From Deltaproteobacteria bacterium (GTDB lineage: Bacteria; Myxococcota_A; UBA9160; SZUA-336): a DNA stretch of 64,000 nt. Numbering within the stretch: the stretch's first letter is position 1; each line of letters begins with the position of its first letter. Where the stretch lies: NCBI GenBank assembly GCA_029261925.1, contig JAJDAJ010000037.1, positions 1 through 64,000 of the forward strand, written 5' to 3'. The translations under genes and the position numbers were made by a program. The notes below the pieces were generated by a model. That model had not been told where the DNA came from, ran no database searches, and saw only the letters and a program-made list of their open reading frames with translations. This document shows, in pieces, positions 33,946 to 41,930 of the stretch.

Positions 33946-35889
33946 ATGCATCCGCTCGCCGCTCGCCTCGTGCTCGCCCTCGCGGTCACCCTGCCCGCTG
34001 CGGTCCTCGCCGCCGGGAGCCCGTACCAGCAGACCGAGGAGCGCGAGCCGTGTCGCGGCCGCGATCCGCTGCGCCAGCCCTTCTTCGGCGACACCCACGT
34101 GCACACGGCGTACTCCTTCGACGCCGGGGCCCAGGACACCCGGGGCACGCCGGCCGACGCCTACCGCTTCGCGCGCGGCGACGAGGTCGGCATCCAGCCC
34201 TACGACGCCTCGGGCAAGGCCCTGCGCCGCGTGCGCATCGCGCGCCCGCTGGACTTCACCGCGATCACCGACCACGCCGAGATGCTCGGCGAGGTGCGGA
34301 TCTGCGGCTCCACCGACCTGCCCGGCAGTGGCTCGGACATCTGCTGGGGCTGGAAGGCGATCCGGCCGCTGATGTTCGGCCTGATGGCCACGCGGACGCT
34401 GATCGGCCGCGAGCGCTGGGGCTTCTGCGGGGCGCAGGGCGAGATCTGCCTCGACGCCGCGCGCGACGTCTGGGGCGACATCCGGGCCGCGGCGGAGCAG
34501 GCCTACGACCGCAGCGCCGACTGCGCCTTCACCACGTTCGTCGGCTACGAGTGGACCGCGTCGCTCGGCAGCGGCACGAACCTGCACCGCAACGTGATCT
34601 TCCGCAACGAGCACGTGCCCGACCTGCCGCCGAGCTGGGTCGAGACGCCCTCGGCCGCGGACCTCTGGACGCACCTGCAGCGCGACTGCCTCGACGGGGT
34701 GGAGGGCTGCGACGTGCTGACCATCCCGCACAACTCGAACCTGGGCTCGGGGATGATGTTCGCCAGCGGGCGGCTGCGCTCGGCAGCCGACGTGGCCCTG
34801 CCGGTGAGCGCCGGGGAGGCGGCGCGGCGCCAGCGCTTCGAGCCACTGGTCGAGATCATGCAGCACAAGGGTGACTCCGAGTGCCTGCTCGGCGGCGACA
34901 CGACCGACGAGGCCTGCGCGTTCGAGAAGACGCCCTACAACAGCTTCGCGGGCGTCAACGCCGTGCAGCAGGGCGTGCCGCTGGCCGGCATGCCCGACAC
35001 GCTGCAGCCCGCGCGCATCGACATGGTGCGCGAGGCCCTCAAGCGCGGCCTCGAGCACCAGGCGAGCCTGGGCGTGAACTCGCTCAAGTACGGGATCATC
35101 GCCGCGACCGACACGCACCTGGCCACCCCCGGCCTGGTCTCCGAGGTCGGTCACGTCGGGCACGGGGGCGCGGGAATGAACGCGGCGACGGGGCTGCCCA
35201 GGGGCCTGCCCGACGACCTGGAGTTCAACCCCGGCGGCCTGGCGGCGGTCTGGGCCGAGGAGAACACGCGCGACGCGATCTTCGCGGCCATGCTGCGCCG
35301 CGAGACCTACGGCACGAGCGGCCCACGCATGAGCGTGCGCCTGTTCGGCGGCTGGGACTATCCGCCCGACCTCTGCGAGAACGCCGATCTGGTCGCGCGC
35401 GGCTACGCCGGCGGCGTGGCCATGGGCGGCGACCTGCCGGCGCCGGCCGCGGCGGGCGCACCGCGACTGGTGGTCTCGGCCCTGGCCGACACGGGTCCCG
35501 GCGGTGCGCCGCTCGAGCGCGTGCAGATCGTCAAGGGCTGGCTCGACGGCGGCGCCCGACACGAGAAGGTGTACGACGTCGCCACGAGCGACGCCGAGGC
35601 CGGTGTCGATCCCGCGACCTGCGAGCGCAGCGGCGGCGGTGCCTCGAGCCTCTGCACGGTCTGGACCGACCCCGACTTCGAGGCCGACGAGCACGCGTTC
35701 TACTACGCGCGCGTGCTCGAGACGCCGGGCTGCCGCTGGAGCCAGCACCTCTGCGTGGACGCGGGCATCGACTGCGGAGACCCGGCATCGGTGCCGGCCG
35801 GCTACGCGGGCTGCTGCTCCCCCGAGCACCGGCCGGTGATCCGCGAGCGCGCCTGGACCTCGCCGATCTGGTACACGCCGGCGCCCTGA
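33946..35889 (+). CDS. DUF3604 family exported protein (PHP-like)
   Basis: A 647-residue protein with a signal peptide (LVLALAVTLPAAVLAAGS). The N-terminal FFGDTHVHTAYSFDA and DFTAITDHAEMLG have the metal-ligand pattern of PHP phosphoesterases (HxH and DHAE). Later DTHL and TIPHNSN also fit metal ligands. The family is DUF3604, whose reaction is not established; a periplasmic metal-dependent hydrolase is likely. GGAGG at 33936-33940 supports ATG 33946. A cysteine-rich C-terminal part (about ten Cys after residue 560) suggests disulfides, consistent with export. Divergent from the SBP56 gene, the pair being common enough to suggest shared substrate chemistry, though that is inference. Confidence 0.88.
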   Translation: MHPLAARLVLALAVTLPAAVLAAGSPYQQTEEREPCRGRDPLRQPFFGDTHVHTAYSFDAGAQDTRGTPADAYRFARGDEVGIQPYDASGKALRRVRIARPLDFTAITDHAEMLGEVRICGSTDLPGSGSDICWGWKAIRPLMFGLMATRTLIGRERWGFCGAQGEICLDAARDVWGDIRAAAEQAYDRSADCAFTTFVGYEWTASLGSGTNLHRNVIFRNEHVPDLPPSWVETPSAADLWTHLQRDCLDGVEGCDVLTIPHNSNLGSGMMFASGRLRSAADVALPVSAGEAARRQRFEPLVEIMQHKGDSECLLGGDTTDEACAFEKTPYNSFAGVNAVQQGVPLAGMPDTLQPARIDMVREALKRGLEHQASLGVNSLKYGIIAATDTHLATPGLVSEVGHVGHGGAGMNAATGLPRGLPDDLEFNPGGLAAVWAEENTRDAIFAAMLRRETYGTSGPRMSVRLFGGWDYPPDLCENADLVARGYAGGVAMGGDLPAPAAAGAPRLVVSALADTGPGGAPLERVQIVKGWLDGGARHEKVYDVATSDAEAGVDPATCERSGGGASSLCTVWTDPDFEADEHAFYYARVLETPGCRWSQHLCVDAGIDCGDPASVPAGYAGCCSPEHRPVIRERAWTSPIWYTPAP

Positions 35890-35892
35890 GAC

Positions 35893-36441
35893 TCAGGCGG
35901 CCAGCAGCCAGACGCCCCCGGCCGCCACCAGGAGGGCGATCCCGCCCTGGCGCGCGTAGTAGGCGCCTGTCGTCTGAAAGCTCCACTCCTCGCCGCGCGC
36001 CACGCGGGACAGGATCGGCAGCTCGACCAGATTGACGAAGAGGGCGCCCGCGAACGCCGCGATCAGCAGACCTGCCCGCGCCAGCGTGCCGCTGCCGAGC
36101 GCCGCCGCCAGCACCGCGGCGTAGACCCAGGGCGACAGGTTGCCGCCCCAGCCCAGCGACAGGAACTGCACGGGGCTATTGCGCTCCATGTCGAAGCGGA
36201 ACAGGAACAGCGAGCGCCAGTCGTTCAGGGCGATCGCGGAGCCGGCCATGCGCGCGCCCGCGAAGTGGCCCCACTCGTGCACCAGGTACCCGACGACGTA
36301 GCCGGCGGCGACCGTGAGCAGGAGGGTGAGCACCGCGGTCAGCGGGCCGGGCGCCCACGCGTGCAGGCTCTCGGCGCCGAGGAACACCAGCGCGGCGAGC
36401 GCAGCGATCCCGAGATCGCGGGCGAGCAGCTTCGGGAGCAT
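35893..36441 (-). CDS. Predicted M50-like membrane metalloprotease or remnant
   Basis: A 182-residue membrane protein with four or five hydrophobic segments. In the second comes LVHEWGHFAGARMAG, a HExxH zinc motif, as in site-2-protease-like proteins. The second metal motif of M50 (NxxPxxxLDG) is not visible; NLVELPILSR is the nearest stretch. It could be a minimal intramembrane metalloprotease or an inactive relative. Three bases separate its stop from the convergent DUF3604 stop. Substrate unknown. Confidence 0.7.
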   Translation of the reverse strand: MLPKLLARDLGIAALAALVFLGAESLHAWAPGPLTAVLTLLLTVAAGYVVGYLVHEWGHFAGARMAGSAIALNDWRSLFLFRFDMERNSPVQFLSLGWGGNLSPWVYAAVLAAALGSGTLARAGLLIAAFAGALFVNLVELPILSRVARGEEWSFQTTGAYYARQGGIALLVAAGGVWLLAA

Positions 36442-36522
36442 CGCGTCCTCCTCATCGATCCGGGAGATCGCGATCGAGCCTACGCGAGCGCGGCGCGCGC
36501 TACCAGCGCCGGGCCCGGCCTG

Positions 36523-37008
36523 CTAGCGGGTCAGGGCCCGTCGCTTGAGCGCGTGGTCGGCGGCGTGGCTCGCCGCCCAGGCGTCGGGCTTGAAGAGCAC
36601 CTCGAAGCCCTGGCCAACGACCAGACCGACCACCTCGTGGATGTGCCGCGAGCTCGCCCAGCGCTGGTCCGGGTTCACGTCGAGGTGCACCACGATCGGT
36701 GCGTCGTCGGGCAGGTGCGGGTTGAGCTGCATGGCCGTCTCGACGCTGAGCCAGGCCTCGGTGAACAGCTTCTGGCGCAGCGTCTTCACGTCGCGCATGC
36801 TGCGCGGCGCGCGCGTGTAGAACACCAGACCACCCTTGCCCGGGTTGAGCACCACGATGCAGGTGACGAACTCCACGCGCTGCTCGATCTTCTGCGCGTC
36901 GGTCCCGATGTGCACGACCCGCTCGCCGGTCTCGACCAGACCCGAGACCTCGGTGGCGACATCCTCGACCGCCTCTCCGCTCAGGGTCTTCCAGCGTCGG
37001 TCCAGCAT
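36523..37008 (-). CDS. YkuK-like protein (DUF458, RNase H-like fold)
   Basis: A 161-residue protein matching the DUF458/YkuK pattern: HIGTDAQKI near the start of the fold, FVTCIVVLNPGKGG, a central YTRAPRSMRDVKTLRQKLFTE-like region, VVHLDVNPD and a helical end. Acidic residues (Asp in GTDAQ, Glu in FTEAW and Asp in LDVN) are placed as in RNase H-like folds. Biochemical role unknown. ATG 37008 has GAGGAG about eight bases upstream and was preferred to the longer start. Downstream gene is the M50-like protein after 81 bases. Confidence 0.8.
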   Translation of the reverse strand: MLDRRWKTLSGEAVEDVATEVSGLVETGERVVHIGTDAQKIEQRVEFVTCIVVLNPGKGGLVFYTRAPRSMRDVKTLRQKLFTEAWLSVETAMQLNPHLPDDAPIVVHLDVNPDQRWASSRHIHEVVGLVVGQGFEVLFKPDAWAASHAADHALKRRALTR

Positions 37009-37060
37009 GGTCGGACTCCTCGCCACCCACGGTAGCAGCCCGGCGGGCCCGGAGCGCGGA

Positions 37061-37900
37061 TCAGGCCCCGGGAGCGGCGGAAACGACCCGCAGGAGCACG
37101 GCTGCCGTCAGCCGATCATCGTTGCCGCGGTCGCGCAGCTCCACCCGGATCGAGCCGGCCTCGGGGGGGCCGATCCACCAGGCCCGGGCCCGGACCGGGC
37201 CCACGCGGGCCATGGCCAGGTAACGGATGTCCACGTCGGCGACCCGGCAGGGCCGCCGCAGGTGGGCCGCCGCCAGCTCCTCGGCGGAGACCTCGGCGAG
37301 CAGCGAGACGATCGCGCCCTGGAGAGCCCCGGCCGGGTTGCGCAGGGTGTCGAGCAGCTCGAGCTCGACGTGCCCGGTCGCGGGGTCGATCACCTGGATG
37401 CCACAGGCCTCCGGCAGGGGCACGTCGATCCGCGCGCCCGCGCGAAAGCGCGCGCCCTCGTGCTGGTGGGGATGTGGCGGGTCGCCATGGCGCCGCGGCA
37501 TGCGGATGAAGCCGGTCTGTCCGTGCGCGAACGGTGCACCGTCGGCGCTCAGCGCGACCTCGCAGGAGATCGACCCGCGGCCCCGACGCAGCAGGGTGCC
37601 GCGTGCCTCGACCCGCCGGGGAATCCGCGCCAGCGGCGCGCGGAGCGACAGGTCGGTGGTGAAGACCCAGTCCCCGTCCGCGCCCTCCTCGGCAATGAAG
37701 CCGCCCATCATGTCCACGATCAGCACCAGCACCGCCGGTCGGATGGCACCGAACGCGCAGATCTCCGGGAACGGATCCAGCAGGATCGGATCGGCGGGGT
37801 CGCGCGTGGCCGTGAGACCCAGGCGCATGAAGACGCTGGTCTCCACCGCTACCCCGGGCTCCCTCGACGGGGCCCGATCAGGATCAGGGGAGCTTGCCAT
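37061..37900 (-). CDS. Tandem hot-dog acyl-CoA thioesterase-like protein
   Basis: A 279-residue protein with two hot-dog halves. The first has FGAIRPAVLVLIVDMMGGF, the second NPAGALQGAIVSLLAEVSAEE, which resembles the PaaI/TesB-type LQGG helix. Each ends in a strand of the type CRVADVDIRYLAMARVGPVRARA. It probably hydrolyses acyl-CoA or binds it as an inactive relative; an Asp or Glu nucleophile is not obvious in the first half (VDMMGG may serve). Its ATG overlaps the upstream SDR by 17 bases, so the two genes are coupled. A shorter start at GTG within the first 17 codons is possible. Confidence 0.75.
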   Translation of the reverse strand: MASSPDPDRAPSREPGVAVETSVFMRLGLTATRDPADPILLDPFPEICAFGAIRPAVLVLIVDMMGGFIAEEGADGDWVFTTDLSLRAPLARIPRRVEARGTLLRRGRGSISCEVALSADGAPFAHGQTGFIRMPRRHGDPPHPHQHEGARFRAGARIDVPLPEACGIQVIDPATGHVELELLDTLRNPAGALQGAIVSLLAEVSAEELAAAHLRRPCRVADVDIRYLAMARVGPVRARAWWIGPPEAGSIRVELRDRGNDDRLTAAVLLRVVSAAPGA

Positions 37901-38738
37901 CGAGCACGGCGCGACCGTGCGCGGCCTCCGCGAACTGCGTGAAGTCGGGACCGCGACGCAGGCTGTGGCCGCCGTCCACGTTGATGATCTGGCCGGTGAT
38001 CCAGCGCGACTCCGGCCCGATCAGGAAGCGCGCCAGGTGCCCCACGTCGTCGGGCTGGCCCACGTCGCCCATCGGCGTCTGCGTGATGTAGCTCTGGTAG
38101 ACCTCGCTCTCGCGCGGGATGCCCTCCATGATCTCGGTGGCGACGAAGCCCGGGCGGATCGCGTTGAAGCGCACCTGCTGCGCGCCGTACTCGTCGGCCG
38201 CGTTGCGCATCATCTGCTCGATGCCCGCCTTCCCGACCGTGTACGCACCGAAGTACAGATGCGTCTGGTGGCCGGCGATCGACGACATGCCCACGAAGGA
38301 GCCCCCGCCCGCCTCGACCATCGGCGGGACCGTGTGCTTCACGCAGAGCATGGTGCCCAGCACGTTGAGGTGCAGCACGCGCAGGAACTCCTGCGTGTCC
38401 TGCACGTGGTACGGGCCCATGCCGCCGCCACCGCCCGCGTTGGCCACGCAGCCATCGAGCTTGCCGGTCGGCTCGAGCGCACGCGCGACCAGGCGCTTCA
38501 CGTCATCCTCGTCGGTGACGTCGGTGACCACGTGCTGCACGCTGCCGCCGCAGTCGGCGACCGCCTTGATCCGCGCCGCGGCCTCCTGGAGCTTCGACTC
38601 GGTGCGTCCGCAGATCGTCACCGCGGCGCCGTCTGCCGCCAGACGCTCGGCGCAGGCGCGCCCGATGCCGGTTCCGCCACCGGTCACGATGACCGTCCTG
38701 CCCTCGAGTCCGCCCGCTGGACGCACCGCCTCTGCCAT
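37884..38738 (-). CDS. SDR-family oxidoreductase
   Basis: A 284-residue SDR. Cofactor motif VTGGGTGIG (about 19-27), VANAG followed by a glycine-rich loop (GGGGMG), Ser in GMSSIAG and YTVGK as Tyr/Lys pair, then VDGGHSLRRG. Arg in CGRTESK suggests NADP. The C-terminal extension after VDGG is about 25 residues longer than in most SDRs and may cover the active site. Its stop overlaps the thioesterase start, so substrates are likely acyl-CoA-related. Confidence 0.94.
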   Translation of the reverse strand: MAEAVRPAGGLEGRTVIVTGGGTGIGRACAERLAADGAAVTICGRTESKLQEAAARIKAVADCGGSVQHVVTDVTDEDDVKRLVARALEPTGKLDGCVANAGGGGGMGPYHVQDTQEFLRVLHLNVLGTMLCVKHTVPPMVEAGGGSFVGMSSIAGHQTHLYFGAYTVGKAGIEQMMRNAADEYGAQQVRFNAIRPGFVATEIMEGIPRESEVYQSYITQTPMGDVGQPDDVGHLARFLIGPESRWITGQIINVDGGHSLRRGPDFTQFAEAAHGRAVLDGKLP

Positions 38739-38806
38739 TCTCGTCTCCCGCGAAGAGGTCGCGCCCCGTTTCTACTGGTCGGGGCTCCGCGGGGCAACCG
38801 GAGGAC

Positions 38807-39019
38807 TCAGCGGTCCTCGTCGCCCGACGTGGCCCGGTCCGCGGGCTCGCGGCGCCGTCCGTCGAGCTCGCGCTCCGCGCGCTCTCGCTCGCGGCGCAGC
38901 GCGTCGCGCTCCGCGCGCGTCGCGCCGTGCCAGGCGCGGTTCGCCTCGGCCCGCCGGTCCGCCGCCTCGCGCTGCCTGCGCCGGCGACGCCGCCTCAGGT
39001 TGATCGGCGCGTCGGCCAT
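38807..39019 (-). CDS. DUF4169 family small basic protein
   Basis: A 70-residue, highly charged helical protein beginning MADAPINLRRRRRRRQREA, with ANRAWHGATRAERD and AERELDGRRREP. This order (INLRR, NRxxxGxTxAE, LDGxR) is the DUF4169 pattern. Function unknown; arginine clusters suggest binding to nucleic acid or membrane. Too short and compositionally biased for full certainty, but the motif order is specific. Confidence 0.75.
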   Translation of the reverse strand: MADAPINLRRRRRRRQREAADRRAEANRAWHGATRAERDALRRERERAERELDGRRREPADRATSGDEDR

Positions 39020-39058
39020 CTCACGATCCTGCCGCCGCGGCGAGGCGATCGAGCGCGG

Positions 39059-39095
39059 CGGCCGGTCCCGCCCGGACCACGAGCAGGACCGGCCG
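39059..39095. terminator. Perfect inverted repeat, possible terminator
   Basis: CGGCCGGTCC (39059-39068) and GGACCGGCCG (39086-39095) pair perfectly over 10 bases with a 17-base loop. It begins 3 bases past the stop of the small lipoprotein gene on the minus strand and ends 39 bases before the DUF4169 start. No T-run follows, so it may stabilise the RNA 3' end rather than terminate intrinsically. Confidence 0.45.
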
Positions 39096-39098
39096 GGA

Positions 39099-39332
39099 TC
39101 ACTCGGAGGCCTTGCCGGCCGCGTCCTGGATCTCGTCCGCGGCCTCGCGGGTCTCCTCGACCGCCTCGTCGACCTCGCGGCCGAGCCGCTCCAGGGCGCC
39201 CTCGGCCCCCTCGCGCGTCTCCTCGACCGTCTCGTCGATCTGACGACCGGCCTTCTCCGCCGGTCCCTCCTCGCCACACCCGACCGCTGCGAGCATGAGC
39301 AGCGTCCCGAGCAGTACGAACACCTGCCTCAT
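39099..39332 (-). CDS. Small lipoprotein with repeated helical tail
   Basis: A 77-residue lipoprotein: signal sequence MRQVFVLLGTLLMLAAVGC with lipobox AVGC, then a strongly charged helix with two internal repeats of the type ETVEETREGAEGALE and EAVEETREAADEIQD. The repeat resembles YtxH/late-embryogenesis-like coiled helices of small envelope proteins. GGGAGGG lies seven bases before ATG 39332. A structural or stress role in the envelope is a guess. Its 3' end is followed by the inverted repeat at 39059-39095. Confidence 0.8.
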   Translation of the reverse strand: MRQVFVLLGTLLMLAAVGCGEEGPAEKAGRQIDETVEETREGAEGALERLGREVDEAVEETREAADEIQDAAGKASE

Positions 39333-39436
39333 CGAATTCCCTCCCACGATGCTGCGACGAAATACAACCCGACGCCGCGCGCCGGAGCATAACGCGGCGG
39401 GGAGTCGCGCGTGGCAGAATGCGCACGGGCTCGCCC

Positions 39437-39982
39437 ATGGCAACCGAACCCGACGCCACGAACCCGTACGCGGCTCCCGCCGCGGACGTCGCCGCGACCC
39501 GCGCCCCGGCCGCGCTTCTGGACGGGCGAGCGCTCGCGGCAGGGTGCGCCGCAGCCGTCGCGGGTGTGGTCGGCTACGCGGTGGTGCTGAGGTCCGGGCT
39601 GGCGTGGGAGATCCTGTCGCCGGATCTCGCCGCACTCATCTACCTGTGGGGCTGGTGGCTCCCGCCCGTGCTCGCAGGGACCGCCGCAGGGCTGCTCCTG
39701 CGCCGCGCCCGGCTCTGGACGCTCGCGGCCGTCTCCGGCATGGTCGTGCTCGCAGGCCTGCTGCACGTCGCGATCGTGATCGCGAGCCTCGACACGCCCG
39801 TGCCCTGGAGCGTGCCGGGCCTGCTCCTCGACGCCGGCCGCCTCGCAGGCACCACGGTCGGATCGGGTCTGATCGTGTCCTGGCTGCGACGACGGAGACT
39901 GCGCACGCGTGCCCTGCGACGCCAGGCGCGGGCGAACCGCGGGCCGATCGTCGCGGTACGGCCGCGCCCGCCCCTCCCCTAG
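39437..39982 (+). CDS. Predicted membrane protein, function unknown
   Basis: A 181-residue protein with an N-terminal NPYAAPAADVA segment, common in small bacterial membrane proteins, and four hydrophobic segments (around GCAAAVAGVVGYAVVL, IYLWGWWLPPVLAGTAAGLLL, LAAVSGMVVLAGLLHVAIVIASL and PGLLLDAGRLAGTTVGSGLIV). The C-terminus is very basic (RRRRLRTRALRRQAR), so it should face the cytoplasm. No family recognised. ATG 39437 preferred because it starts the conserved NPYAAP part. Confidence 0.7.
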   Translation: MATEPDATNPYAAPAADVAATRAPAALLDGRALAAGCAAAVAGVVGYAVVLRSGLAWEILSPDLAALIYLWGWWLPPVLAGTAAGLLLRRARLWTLAAVSGMVVLAGLLHVAIVIASLDTPVPWSVPGLLLDAGRLAGTTVGSGLIVSWLRRRRLRTRALRRQARANRGPIVAVRPRPPLP

Positions 39983-40049
39983 CACGTCGTGCCGGCACCC
40001 GGCGCTGTGCGATAGTGCCGCGGGATCGTCGTCCCCGGGAGCGCGCGCC

Positions 40050-40832
40050 GTGGCCACTCGAAGCCTCTACCTGTACGAGGTCGTCGACGTCGTCGGCCAG
40101 GGCCAGTACGACTACATGGCGCCCCTCGGGCAGGACCCTGGGCTGCGCATGCCGGAGATGTTCGGGCTGCAGGGCTCGTTCTACGTCTGCGCCGCCGGCG
40201 GCGGGCGCTGGCCACAGGTGATCAACGTCTGGGACGTGGGGTCGCTGGGCTGGAGGGGCTGGGCGCGCAACGTCGACCGCATGAACCTCAAGCGGCGCAA
40301 GGCGTTCTACGGCGACTGGTGGGACGAGGCTGCGAAGTGGCGCAGCGGCGGATTCGACCGGCTCTGCGCCGGCGTGCCCGGAAGTCCCACGACCGACGAG
40401 ATCCGAGAGCGCGGCATCCGCGGCAGCCTGTTCGTGAACGAGATCCTCAGCGTGCGGCCCGGTACGCCGCTGGAGTTCCTTCAGGCGGTGGTCGAGGAGC
40501 GCGTGCCGCTGATGGAGGCATACGGCCACCGCGCGACGGGCCTGTACGAGGTCACCAGCAACCAGCACGAGGTCGTGATGCTCTGGGCCACCGACATTCC
40601 CTCGCACGTGCGCCTGCGCCAGGACCGCGACACCACCCGCGGGCTCTGCGACGAGGGCGAGGTCGACGAGCGCATCGTGGCCTGGGAGCGCCGCAGCGCC
40701 GAGTACGTCACCGGAGGCGACACGCACATCATGACGCCGCTGCCGCGCACGGTGTACGGGCCGGAGGACTGGGAGGACGCCAGCCTCGACGACTGGCTCG
40801 AGCGGGTCGAGCAGAACGGGGGCGGCGCCTGA
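40050..40832 (+). CDS. NIPSNAP-like alpha-beta barrel protein
   Basis: A 260-residue protein beginning TRSLYLYEVVDVVGQGQYDYM, with FYVCAAGGGRWPQVINVWDVGS and, in the second half, LFVNEILSVRPGTPLEFLQAV followed by TSNQHEVVMLWA. These look like two ferredoxin-like dimeric alpha-beta barrel domains as in NIPSNAP proteins. Catalysis is not known for most members. GTG 40050 is preceded by GGGAG about eight bases upstream. Converges on the desaturase gene with 13 bases between stops. Confidence 0.65.
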   Translation: MATRSLYLYEVVDVVGQGQYDYMAPLGQDPGLRMPEMFGLQGSFYVCAAGGGRWPQVINVWDVGSLGWRGWARNVDRMNLKRRKAFYGDWWDEAAKWRSGGFDRLCAGVPGSPTTDEIRERGIRGSLFVNEILSVRPGTPLEFLQAVVEERVPLMEAYGHRATGLYEVTSNQHEVVMLWATDIPSHVRLRQDRDTTRGLCDEGEVDERIVAWERRSAEYVTGGDTHIMTPLPRTVYGPEDWEDASLDDWLERVEQNGGGA

Positions 40833-40845
40833 CCGCGAGGGCCGA

Positions 40846-41847
40846 CTAGAGACCGTTGACGTGCTCGAGTCCGGGCGCGTCGTCGCGGTCCGCGCTGCGC
40901 GGGGGCGGGTCGGACCCGCGACGCGACGCGGCGCGCGCGAGCACGCGCCGGTAGCCGCGCTCCACGCAGCCCTCGACGCCGCGCTCGCGCAGCAGCGCGT
41001 GCATGCGCGGCAGGTGGTAGTGGGGGACCGTCATCAGCAGGTGGTGCTCGAGGTGGTAGTTCACCCGGTTGGGCGCGATCAGCAGGCGCTCCCAGGGCCG
41101 GGCCAGGGTGGTGCGCGTGTTGCCCAGGGGATCGCCGGGGTCGGGCGTGAGCGCATGCTCGGCGATGGAGCGGATCCTCGTCACCAGCGTGTGCGTGGTG
41201 AGCCAGGCACCTGCCCAGAGCAGGTAGAGCGCGGGATACCCGGCGAGCGTCAGCCCCAGGAGGAGCACGCCGTTGGTCACCGCGAAGCCGATCGCGGCGC
41301 GGCGCGCGCGCGGATCGTCGCGCCAGCGCCCGAAGGTCCTCACCCACGCGGCGCGCGCGAACTTCAGACCCGTGCGGCCGCTCAGGTCGCGCAGGACCTT
41401 TCGCCAGAGGCTACCGGGTGTGATCGGGAACGGCCGGACCAGGCCGATGTCGGGATCGTCGTCGCGTCCGGTGCGCGCGTGGTGGCGCAGGTGGTAGCTG
41501 CGGTACGGGTGCACGTCCGCCCAGACCGGGTACGCGCAGAGCCAGTTCGCCACGGCGTCGTTCAGGCGCGGGTCGGACAGCAGGGTGCGGTGAGAGGCCT
41601 CGTGCATCAGGACCGCGAGCCCGAGCTGACGCGCGCCGATCACCAGCAGCGCCACGATCACCGTGAGCACGCCCGGCCAGCGCGCGACCAGGGCGAAGGA
41701 CGCCAGGATCAGCCCCCAGTCGATCGCGATCGACGCCCACGAGCGCCAGTCTGCGGGGCGCAGCAGGCCCTCGATCTCCTCGCGGGAAAGGGCCGAGCGC
41801 CAGGGTGCGTTGAGCTGCTCGGCAGCGGTCGCGGCACTCTCGGTCAT
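40846..41847 (-). CDS. Fatty acid desaturase family protein
   Basis: A 333-residue membrane di-iron enzyme. The three histidine boxes are in order: HEASHR (about 93), HLRHHA (about 122) and HLEHHL (about 275), with four main hydrophobic segments. It would introduce a double bond or hydroxyl group in a fatty acyl chain, or act on a carotenoid or aromatic acid, using O2 and an electron donor. No ferredoxin or reductase gene is adjacent. The start at ATG 41847 is followed by a soluble 35-residue region. Substrate uncertain. Confidence 0.92.
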   Translation of the reverse strand: MTESAATAAEQLNAPWRSALSREEIEGLLRPADWRSWASIAIDWGLILASFALVARWPGVLTVIVALLVIGARQLGLAVLMHEASHRTLLSDPRLNDAVANWLCAYPVWADVHPYRSYHLRHHARTGRDDDPDIGLVRPFPITPGSLWRKVLRDLSGRTGLKFARAAWVRTFGRWRDDPRARRAAIGFAVTNGVLLLGLTLAGYPALYLLWAGAWLTTHTLVTRIRSIAEHALTPDPGDPLGNTRTTLARPWERLLIAPNRVNYHLEHHLLMTVPHYHLPRMHALLRERGVEGCVERGYRRVLARAASRRGSDPPPRSADRDDAPGLEHVNGL

Positions 41848-41930
41848 GGCCCGAGCTTAGCCCAGGGCGCCCGCGGATCCCCTGGAACGCGTTCTGACGC
41901 CGGTTCCCGCACTACACCGCACGGTGACGA

